This document shows, piece after piece, positions 24,196 through 34,800 of a DNA stretch of 64,000 nt. The stretch's first letter is position 1. Each line of letters starts with the position of its first letter. Made by a program: the position numbers and the translations under genes. Below the pieces are notes generated by a model that saw nothing but the letters and a program-made list of their open reading frames with translations, ran no database searches and had not been told where the DNA came from. This DNA comes from Mimachlamys varia (taxonomy: Eukaryota > Mollusca > Bivalvia > Pectinida > Pectinidae), in contig OX392538.1 in assembly GCA_947623455.1 (NCBI GenBank), forward strand, positions 36,812,001 to 36,876,000, given 5' to 3'.

Positions 24196-26335
24196 AGCAC
24201 ATGGAATAAAAATACCGACCTAGGGTTGCAAAACGTATTAATACGAGGGGTAATACATAGAACAAATATATACACAGAAACATTTGTAGAAATCAGAAAG
24301 TTTCGAACAACTGCAGGATGAAATCGCAACCCACCGTGTTTACATGCGTTTACCGTCGATCGCTTTCTAGCTAAAGCTTGTATTACAGTCAAGCGTCTCT
24401 AAGATAAGGCTACCATGAGGTGCATTCGATACGGTACACACACACACATTATATATACAATTCATAAAAATAGACATAGGTGTGTATGTAGCCAAAGTTG
24501 ATACTATATAGTAGGATCTAATGAGAATTTGTGCTTAAAACATTATCACACTATACATCTTTGTTTTATAAACCCGTATGTAATTCGTATTGTTGCAAAT
24601 TCATCACTTTCAGCTATTCGACCGAAAAGTAAAAAAAATATCAATATTAAAGTATATTCGTTGGGATTACGTGTTACTCACACTATTATTACATGTATTA
24701 TTGTATCCCTTGTCCAGAAAAGTTGGGGAAAAAATCGTATTATGCTTTATTTCTAAAGAGACATCACTTTGTATATAATATATAACCATAGATATATGTG
24801 CCAACACTCTCTGATTATATATATAGTCTTATGGCATTCGGCGTTAAAATTAAAAAAAAAAGATATCACAATAACAGCCGAGTTGTCCATGACTTATGAA
24901 CAGTAAGCTAAGGCGACTCATTACATAGTGCATAGTTGGGTAACAAGTACGCAGTTATGAGCACGTTGCAACAGGTAATTTTTTTTGGGGGGTGGGGGGG
25001 GGGTGGGGGGGGGGTAAAACGTTATACGTGTACATATATATGATACCTGTGGTATTTTACACGGTCATTTTCTGTGTGTGTGTGTGTGTTTGTTAATAAA
25101 GAGAATCACAATTGTCCCTGTTTACAATCGGGAACCGTCGAAAGGTGCCGATTTAAGTGAAGCAGTGAGATAACTCTGGGCTATGTCACAAAATCATGCG
25201 CACAATTAAGCTACTAGGCCTAGGTGCACGTGGTACGTTTTTGAATTGTATATTTACGTATGGTATAGACGCGTACGGGCGTTAAAGATATGTTCATAGA
25301 TAACCAATCTGTATATATATATATATATATATACATGTGTGTTTTTTGTAAATAAGATAAGTCTTACAAATTCACCTAGTAATGCTATACAGTACAAAAC
25401 AAAAAATAATAATGGAGCGGTTTCAGTACGGTACTGGTATGTACTATTAGAAAGGGACTTATACCATGTAGATATTCACAATATATAAGTACATATGTAC
25501 GTGTGTATGTGTAGTTAATGCAAATCACCTATACATCTATACAATCGTACACATCAAAATTATTTACATATTACATATAATGCTAATATTTATTAAAAGA
25601 CATACGAGTAATATATTCAGTCAATTTCTTGCATGCAATAATGAAACTATAAGATATTATGTGTATAAACGCATGGTCAAGTTTACGTACATGAACATTT
25701 TGAAGAATTTAGACTTGCTTAAGTCATTATCTTACAATTACCTGTTGAGGTAAATACCTGTTAAAATGTATCGGCACTCGCTGTAGTCATTATTTGGTAC
25801 AAAACAGCGTAAAGTGTTCTTATCGGAAAATATCATACGAACAAATGCATGCATGGAATAGTTGCGCAATCGGCTATGCAACTTTTGAGCTTAAAATACT
25901 TATAACTTAACATTTTTAATGTTTTAATCTTACAATTTGTTTTAAAAATATATTTAACTCGTAGCAAGTCATGTACTGTAGTCTTTACAAGTAGGCATGA
26001 TTTATATACATAATTTTAAATATAACACCTTCATACTACTAAGATCGTGTTATAGGCTTATTTACATAATGTATTTCATGATTGGGATGGGGGTTTTCAT
26101 TATAATTATTCGTAATATGACAGTTGAATATTTGGACAATTTCTTTTTCAATATACTGCAGTAATACATCAGGGAATACGGAAATCGCATATATTCATTT
26201 TGTTTCGAAAAAGTTTTGTTATTGATTCCGGAACGTCATTCGCGGGCAAACAACAGTAACGATAGATTAGTATTGAGACAACCAAACGCCTCTCACCACT
26301 GTCCTAGACTGTCACTTGTGATGAGGCGTAGATTG
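24196..26335 (-). other. inter-ORF spacer of the LINE
   Basis: About 2.14 kb without a convincing frame on either strand. It includes two G-rich runs (24977-25016, G-quadruplex-prone), a (TG)n at 25073-25088 and a (TA)n at 25314-25332. It may be a genuine long spacer, or a non-autonomous insertion that separated ORF1 from ORF2. No terminal inverted repeats were found to settle this. Confidence 0.5.
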
Positions 26336-27331
26336 TTACCAAACACTGATCCTTGATCGCGAGTCTTGTCCACTTTTGCTTTGCTGATGGTTGTGTATAA
26401 GTTCGTCTATTGAAAGTCCCGGATAAATTCTATGAATGGAATTGTCTTGTTTCAGCTGAGCGTACATTTTACCATTGTCGGGCCACGACTGCTTTACTCT
26501 GTCGTCATAGTAACACTTGTCCAGTAAATATTGGTTCTCTTGAGTCAGATCGTCTTTAATGACAATACCACTTTTCTTCAGTTTGTATCGATTTGCGATG
26601 CATTCCATTTTTTTTCTTCTGCACATAAATTTTACTATTACAGACCTGTTCTTTTTCGAGTCGAATCTGCCGAGGCGGTGAGCGATATCTATGTCACTGT
26701 TTTGGAATTTCATTTCCAGTTTAGATTGTAATAGTGCACTAACTTTTTCACACGTGTCTTCTACCTTTTCATCTCGGTCATCCTTTAATCCGAATATTCT
26801 CACACTGGATTTCCTGGTGTACTGCCCTATTTCGTTCACCCCAAACTCCGCTTTTTCTGCAGCGTATCCGACTTCCGAAACAGTAGCATTTATTTTTTGC
26901 ATGTTATTTTCTAACCTGGAAACTGTCTTTTTCAATTCATCGTTGTTTGTCTCAAGATCAAAAACTCGGCTTTCTAGCATGTCAACTTTATCGTTGAGTC
27001 TCTTAACAATTTCGGATGTGGCCTTTTCTAAGTCTGTTTTAGTAGCCATGTTTCTAAATTTATCGTTTAAACTTTCGATTGTTACCATCTCGGACAGTTT
27101 TTGATCAACACCACACAACTTGGATTCAAGGTTGGATATTGCTCTCATCATACCTTCCCCGAACTTTTTGAGTTGCAAGTTGTCCATTTTAAAAGATGTT
27201 AGAGTTGGCTGATTATTACTCACAGTTGTTTTGGCCTTTTTCACAGTCTTTCTACCGATCTTTTTTGTAGCGTAATTGTCTTTGAAACTGACATCAGAGC
27301 TGGAGGTTGACAAGTTACGTTTTTCTGCCAT
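26336..27331 (-). CDS. LINE ORF1: coiled-coil RNA-binding protein
   Basis: 331 residues. A basic, Ser-rich N-terminus (1-45) is followed by a long coiled coil (about 55-165, heptad Leu/Ile/Val pattern). Then comes an RRM-like L1-ORF1 domain starting SSVRIFGL (175-182), with IAHRLGR (216-222) and RSVIVKF (229-235), and a C-terminal segment to 331. This is the order found in Tx1/L1 ORF1 proteins, which trimerise and coat the element RNA. The ATG has a purine at -3 (AAATGG context on the minus strand). The frame is intact, and the gene lies upstream of ORF2 on the same strand. Confidence 0.88.
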   Translation of the reverse strand: MAEKRNLSTSSSDVSFKDNYATKKIGRKTVKKAKTTVSNNQPTLTSFKMDNLQLKKFGEGMMRAISNLESKLCGVDQKLSEMVTIESLNDKFRNMATKTDLEKATSEIVKRLNDKVDMLESRVFDLETNNDELKKTVSRLENNMQKINATVSEVGYAAEKAEFGVNEIGQYTRKSSVRIFGLKDDRDEKVEDTCEKVSALLQSKLEMKFQNSDIDIAHRLGRFDSKKNRSVIVKFMCRRKKMECIANRYKLKKSGIVIKDDLTQENQYLLDKCYYDDRVKQSWPDNGKMYAQLKQDNSIHRIYPGLSIDELIHNHQQSKSGQDSRSRISVW

Positions 27332-27344
27332 TTCAACGTGTTGA

Positions 27345-28110
27345 TGTTACAAGTCGTGATATAAATACGCAGTTTAAATCTTCTATGTACATGTATACGC
27401 GCAGGTGTAATGTACACTCTCCGTGAGTACTATTCAAGTGTGTAAGGTGGTATCTAAAAAGTCTCACTACTCACATTTTGGTGGGTTTTGATTCCATTTA
27501 ACTCCTCATGTGGATTCACATAATCACAATAGTCCAAACTGTGAAGTTTGCACGTTAGAATTCTTTTGGAATATTTAAATATAAGTCATGTTTCGAGGAG
27601 CGATGTAAAACACCGACCGACCTGATTGACTGACCTCTGACCTCCCTCATTTAGTAAGACTATTGGCGTAACAAACACACACGCTGCACCTTTTTAAAAT
27701 TAAGGAATACACAAACGTAAATAGTGTCCCGAAAAATGAATTACACTGCATCAAACAGCTATTTCGTCCTTCTAGGACTCCTTATTGATGCTAGAGGCCA
27801 AAAGGTTGGAATCAACATTTTCTTAACTTCTTCTTAGCTGAAGGGCCAGGTGCATAAAACCTTTTGATTTATGAATTTAGAAAAAAAGTTCTGTATAATT
27901 TCAAATCGTGCACTATGAAAGCGCTTGTGTATATTACTGTATGAACCATACCACTACTCAAATGAGATAAAAGATGTTGCCATGTTTTCTTATATAGCTG
28001 TAAAGATTTGTGTGATATGATTATCTGAGATGATTTGATAGCATCGTCCATATTTTAAACAAGATCTCCCAAGACACAAGAAACTTTAGTTTAGTTTGTG
28101 TTGAGTATAG
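27345..28110. other. LINE 5' flank and a family A copy
   Basis: 27345-27640 may include the LINE 5' UTR (minus strand). 27655-28060 is a plus-orientation family A copy: GTAACAAACACACACGCTGC, TTCTAGGACTCC, GGGCCAGGTGCATAAAACC and TCTGTATAATTTCAAATCGT, matching 7140-7380. No gene is supported. Confidence 0.5.
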
Positions 28111-28113
28111 CTA

Positions 28114-31074
28114 CAGTTGAGTGTAAGCTAACCTTTACACCTAGTGCACTAGTAGTGCACTACGTTTAAACTAGTAGTGCACTACATTTAAACTACAGGT
28201 AAACTAGTAGTGCACTACACCCTGAACCCCATATAGGTCAAATACCCCTACAGGTAAATGGGCAGTCCCATCCATCTACCTGTGATTTTTACCTGTACCT
28301 CACCTTTGTCGTCTGCTGGTACTTTGAAGCTGGCTTTATCATTAGTTAATATTTATGACTTTAATGTATATATATATGCATCTTATGTAGTTATTTTTCT
28401 CAAACAACATTTTTTCTTTCATTTCAAAACTAGAAATTGTGAAATTATGATAATTACTCTTACAATTTTCCCAAAAGATTTCTTGCATACATCATATAAA
28501 TAAAATAGAAAATTAATATTTATCTAGCAGTTTTGATGTCTTATATTTCATTTGATATACACTATTAACGGTTTTTTATATTAATTTACAATCAAGTATA
28601 TTGAAAAATTGAAGGAACATCTATTGATTATTATTTGTTTAGAAGTATATTTTTAAATATTGTAAAAACTAATTGCGAAAATAACAAATAAATATTCTTT
28701 TATAACTTCATTAAACTAGATATATATTTTTATAAAATACATTCATGCCTCAGATCTATATATTTATGAACGCACTATAGAGTTTTGATAATCTTTATTT
28801 TTAAATGTTTTCTATATTAAGATCTGTATGTATATATATCACCACATACAACAGTGTTAATATAAATATAAGAATTTGAAGTTAAAAAAAAAGTAAGACA
28901 ACAATAAATTAAAATTTAGTCAGATTGTTCAGTATGGGACAGATGTTTTGATTTGACCCTCAGGCCTCAGGCAATTACCTGACCTGTCTCAACCTTGTCT
29001 AGGAACACCTGCTGACATAAGCCTGTCAGTGACATAATGGAGGTGTGAATTTCTTATCTGACCATCACTGGTCAAACTTGAAACCAATTTGATTAATAAA
29101 GGGCTAAGCTGGATATGACCAGGATCATAAATATGATAATACATATTTAACTTTTACTCGGGTTTATCAAGTTTATATGAAATTAAAAATCTTTGAGAAT
29201 ATATCTAGATATTTACACATTTCCCTTTAAATAGTGGATATTTTGAGGACTTTAATCCATTTTTTTGTTTCATTCAAAACATTTAATTATACAATAATAA
29301 ATTGATAGTACATAAAATAACATTGAAATTAATAATAATTAATTGGACAACAATGTAAGTCTGTATCAGTCCTTTACCAGATTCTGGTTTTCTTAAAAAT
29401 TAACTTAAAATACCAAGTATCTTATGACACTTGATTGAATACAATCCAATGACGCATTTCGATTTCTAAATATTTACATATATATACTTGTTAAATGTTG
29501 AAAAAATTATCTAGTTTATATTGGGTGTAATCAGGGACGTATATATATGTGAGAGAATATATACTCTCTGGCTCAGTCGCTTCATATATATTGTTTGATA
29601 ATAAAATACTAACATTCATTATACTTAATTTTATTCTAATTATCAGTATAAAAGTATTTTAAAATGATGCATTTCCAATATTTAGGCGTAAATATTGAAG
29701 GCAATTACAGGTTGTATTAAATATGACTTGAAGGTTTATGCATATCTGAAATAATGATTTTAAAAAAAGCAAAGTCAGATTAATGGAATAATTTTAATTA
29801 ATTCTATATTGTAAGACTAAGTATACAACAAATAAATAATATGCAGTTATATTAACCTAACTTAGAAAAAAATTAAGCCTATGCCAGTCACACTTATTGT
29901 ACTTTTAAATCAACCTAATGACTTATATAAAATCTAACTAAAAGGGACAAATAAAGATCTTCAGGTAGAATCCTTTACTCTCCAGGCATTATTACGTACA
30001 TGTACCTGACCTGCCTGGGCCACATCCTCACATACAGAGGTCAAGATAGGGGACACCCCTAGGCTGTCTGTAGTTAGCTATAGCCAGGTGTGAATTTCTC
30101 ACCTCCCTCTCCCCCACAGCCATCACTGGCCAAGTCTGATTAAAGACCTGAGGGCCCTAGCCTGTTAATTGATTAATGATGATAACATTGATTACAGTCA
30201 ATTGGATTACATGTAGATGTATGTTGGTATTTTGATATGAAGAAGGAAATGGCTTTAAATGTTCTGGTGAAAGTAATCTTTTCTTATATTAGTACTTGAT
30301 GTTTATATAACATTTCATTCGTATGCATTGTACCTGAGTGTATAGTGAAACAGAATACTAATACTGGTACATGTAGGTAGTATTGCCAGAGACGTATAAA
30401 ACCTTGTACGTCTCTGATATTGCACAGCTAGCTTCTTAATGTCAAATTTTAAAAGTAATTTGTGATTGAAACAACTATACTAAGTACAAAATATGTTCTT
30501 CTAATATCTATTTATTTTTCTAAATTACAATCTGTTGTTTACTTTATTTTCTGTATATATTTTTAGTAGGATTAACTTAATAATTTCAACATAAAACATG
30601 TATAAACCATTTTTTATTTGAACACATACCTTTCAATTTAATTGTATAATACAAATATTTAAATAGAAAAATAATCATTGTTACTTCTTTAAAAAGAATT
30701 ATAAGTTAGTATATCTAAATTATTATTTGGTTTAAAATTTTGACATGCAGTGAATAAATTTATTTAAAGTATTATGATAAATATCTTCTGGCATAAACTC
30801 AGAATTGTTCATTCTTGTACTTATATGAGGAAGTACTGACAAACTAATGACTTCAATAGTATAACATAAGTACAGGTAAATCATATTACATCTGTACAGG
30901 TTAGGACACAGGTAGGTATGGACCCTCCCATTACCTGTAGGGGTTTTTGTGGTCACACCTGGCTGGACGTAGTGCACTACTAGTTTACCTGTAGTTTAAA
31001 TGTAGTGCACTACTAGTTTAAACGTAGTGCACTCCTAGTGCACTAGGGTGTAAAGGTTAGCTTACACTCAACTG
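28114..31074. mobile_element. 2.96-kb TA-flanked inverted-repeat element, non-autonomous
   Basis: Both ends start CAGTTGAGTGTAAGCTAACC and are flanked by TA (28112-28113 and 31075-31076). The first 105 bases or so of the two ends are nearly identical and similarity continues to about 150. Ends beginning CAGT with a TA target fit Tc1/mariner or pogo-type elements. Each end carries three or four copies of the self-complementary TAGTGCACTA, then ACCTGT motifs. The interior is AT-rich and contains no transposase frame, so it would depend on an enzyme supplied elsewhere. The near-identity of the ends suggests recent mobility. It ends 286 bp upstream of the ATG at 31360. Confidence 0.8.
28930..30190 (+). 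repeat. diverged direct repeat inside the TA-flanked element
   Basis: 28930-29110 and 29965-30190 share ACCTGACCTG, then GAGGTGTGAATTTCTTA (or CAGGTGTGAATTTCTCA) and CCATCACTGG. They end in an ATTAATAA or TTAATTGATTAATG stretch. These GC-richer islands stand out in an AT-rich background at a spacing of about 1.05 kb. They look like an old internal duplication. Confidence 0.5.
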
Positions 31075-31359
31075 TATGGGTAACATGAGCTCCCATGGGC
31101 TTGTATTTTGACCAAAACAAGATTATTCCTGGAAGATTATCTAAGTCCGTGAATATTATATCCAAAATCTTTTCTGTTCATTTTCTGTTAATTAACATAG
31201 CTATCTAAGAACTTTCATTAAGATAATATTGGTTTTCTATTTCAATATGGTATAATATACAATCATGTATACGAAACCCGTGGCGCCCATATCAATCTTA
31301 ATTTGCACTCCGAATTAGAGTTACTTGCCCTTGATCATCAACCCAGACTGAAAAACAAC

Positions 31360-31796
31360 ATGGCGTCCAGGCGAGTGTCAGAACGAAGACGATCAATCAA
31401 GAACCCCAAATCTTCGGAATCGGTATGTTCTTATAAGTGAGTATGATGTAAGTGCTAACTCAGAGTTTAAATGCAGTGGTAAAATACATGATATCTTCTC
31501 TTCTTGAAGTGGTAAAGAGGTAATGGTTTAGCGTACCGGTGTCGGGGGAAATTATGGTACACTAAGTTGCTTACTTCACGTATTTAAATTGTAGGCCAAG
31601 CCTACGTCCCTGGTATCACCAGCTGTGTATATAACCATTTATGGTAATATTGGGCGTTTTCTAATAAAATGTCATTTTACCTAAAATATATGATGTTAGG
31701 CCGAATTAATTTATAATCTGTCGGAATTCCCTCTCTAATATAAGCTTCCACCTAACTTATACTGTACAGCTACCCCCCCCCTCCCGCCCCCACCCC

Positions 31797-31841
<45 letters not shown>

Positions 31842-34800
31842 GTGATAAACATATATATTTCATTTAAGATATATGGCCCTGTAATGACTGATGAATGACA
31901 CAACTGAAGATCTAACGTTAGCTATAGAGTCATATGTATGTACAGTACAATGGTCATTATATATGCCATATGTCATGATCATGATGTACTGATCTCTGAT
32001 ACATGTACATGCATGTCATTTTTTTAAATTTAAAATAACTGCCATTGTTGGGTACAAACATGGATAATAGGCCTATCTGGCTTTTAGAAACTATGGGAGA
32101 ATTAGAAGGATTTTATTGATTAGTGAAATTTCTATGAGATTTGTCTTTGTAAAATATTAAAAATAATATTTTGTTTATTTTAATTACAGAAATCTGAACT
32201 CTGTTGATGTTGGACCCAGGGCAAAGCGTCTCAGTGTATCGGCTGCTACATGGACTTCAGGCTTATACCCTGTTGAAATTTTGGATGAAACAACATATGA
32301 TGGCTATGTGAAAGTTCACTTTATAGGTAAAATGAAACTCTTTCATCAATGTTTGTAATTAAGTACATGTCTAAAAAAATCCTTTGAAACAGCAAACACA
32401 CTTGTATATACCTTTTTTTTAATAGCTTTTGATCAGCTGATAAATTAAGGTCTTTTACTACAATAAGCTGGGTGGTCGTGTGGTGCAGTGGATAGCCAGG
32501 GCTTAGATTAATTTTTTTCTTCCACTAGGCACTGCATGGCTACCAAAATCTCACTCAGCACCTCCAAATTTTACCAGGCACCATATACAGTGTAGATCAA
32601 ACAAAACAGATTGCTTGTTGGAGATTAATTAATTACGGAATACAAAATTATAGTATATATTCAAATTCGTTGCTTTTGATTTAAAAAATATAAAATGTGT
32701 CGATTATATAATATCATTAAAAGATGACACTTTCCAATATTAAATGTTTGTTTTATATTTCAAGTTGCTCAGTGTTACATGTATGTCCATTCTTGTACTT
32801 TCAAATCATGATTGGAACTTCATCATTTTGAAACTGATTATCATTGCTGATTTTCATCAATATTATTAAACTCTTGTTTCATCATTATCATTTAATCCAA
32901 TTATAAAATCTATTTCAACTTTGTTTGACTTTTCAAACTGTACGGTGTAACAATGCCCATACTTATACTTGCAATGCTTGTTGGCTTTCCTTTGTTTTTG
33001 TCACATCCTAAACATACATATTACGCAACATGGGAAATTCCCCAATTCAATCAGTGTCCTGTTGACGCTTAAGTATAGGCCGATCATGTCTGTTGTAAGC
33101 GCACAAAGGATCTAGACCAGAAATGAAGTGACCTAACGCGCCTTAGAAAAGCGAGACTGACAAAAGTTGAATACATTTTAAATAGGTTTTGTCAGGAACA
33201 TTTGATAACTATCGTTTTAATGAATTGTTGTGCACAATGATTGAAATACATGTAGCATACCTGCCCGACCACATGGGTTTTCTCCGGGTTCACCGGTTTC
33301 CTCCCACAATAAGACTCCTCGCGCACTAACATCCGGACCAACAAAAGTGATTTATATAAGTCGGATAACTTGTTCATAATTGTTGTAATATAAATAAAGT
33401 TTAATTTAATAAGCTGAAAAATACTGATCGTGTTAAATTTGGTGTCATTTATTCACATGCATATATCATTTATTTTATTTCAAGTTGATGAATTTTAACT
33501 AGATATTGTTCTAATTTATGTTTATATATAACTGATTTCATACAAATCAGTATGCGATATTTGTCTATAGAAATAAGATTATTGATATTAATGTGTTAGT
33601 GTGATGTGTTAATGTCTTATAAGTGCCTCAAAAGGAACAGGGATTATTATACATGTAGTTTGTGTTGTGCCTGTCCTCATTCCTTCAGTCCAGCCGCAGT
33701 GGCCGAGTGGTTAAGGTGTCCTGACATGCTTCCACTAGCCCTCCACCTCTGGGTTGGGAGTTTGAATCCCACGTCAGGCACGTGGGGCAGTTGCAAGGTA
33801 CTGACCGCAGGTCGGTGGTTTTTCTCCAGGTACTCCGGCTTTCCTCCACCTCCAAAAGCTGGCACGTCCTTAAATAACCTTGGCTGTCAATAGGACGTTA
33901 AACAAAATAAACCAAACCATCAGTCCAGCCCTCTGTCCTTTTCCTCTGCTAAATGTCTTGACTCTCTCATACACTATTGACATTGGAACTTCATTCTTGA
34001 GTGAGGCAATGTGTCATACATGATATATTTATATATTATTAGGTCACTCTTACCTATAGCTTGACCTGTGATCTACATCAAAGTAAAGTTTGGCCTGGCT
34101 CTATTTCATTCTCTACAGCCACTTGAACTTTGTAATATATGTTGGGTATGGGTTTATCTTCCTGAGGCGGTCACAATTGGTAGGGGCTGTTATTCTTCCT
34201 GCCTGATATTTGTATATCATAATAAAATAATAATGTAAACTAAATATTTCCATTTGTGTTTCAGGCTGGGGAAAGAAATACGACAAGGCTATAAAAAAGG
34301 ACGAACTTGAGACATGTACATTACAAAAAACCGATCAGAGCAGCCCACTGGAGAACCTTGGAGTCCTATTGAAGGAAAATCTGACAGTTGGGACTAAAAT
34401 GGACAGCTTTGTCCGTTTAAGAGTGCCATTTCTTGAGAAAGATTTTCAAAAGATCAGTGAAGTTGCGACTGTGCAGAAAGTGACGCGCACTAAGACAGTG
34501 TATGGAGTTTCCTCAAGATTTGCGTTAAACAGTGTGTTCGGAAGTAAATGGGATTATCGCATTCTGAACTCCGAGGGGGATAATTGTTACATGAAAACAA
34601 ACACTGTTAAATTTTACCTCCGAACTAGACAAGATCTCCAGGAATTCGAGATGACAACAGATCCAAGAACTGAACAGTTAAGACTTGAAGCATGCTCAAC
34701 ATCGAGAGGAAAACAACTTGTTTTTTCTTTCGTAAAATGCACGGGAAATTACAGGTTGTTGCCTCATTTGCTTAATGACCCCTTGTTGTAGAGTATGTAT

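Larger units (their letters stand above)
20100..27345 (-). mobile_element. Tx1/L1-type LINE retrotransposon
   Basis: On the minus strand: ORF1 (27331-26336), about 2.1 kb of spacer, ORF2 (24195-20398), a 3' UTR of about 300 bases with a C14 run (20246-20260 as read on the plus strand), then the GAT-type tail. Both reading frames are open. The 5' boundary is not defined and no target duplication was identified. The long ORF1-ORF2 spacer is unusual for the group. Confidence 0.85.

Noticed and set aside
26691..27104. 137-codon plus-strand frame
   Set aside because: Antisense shadow of LINE ORF1.
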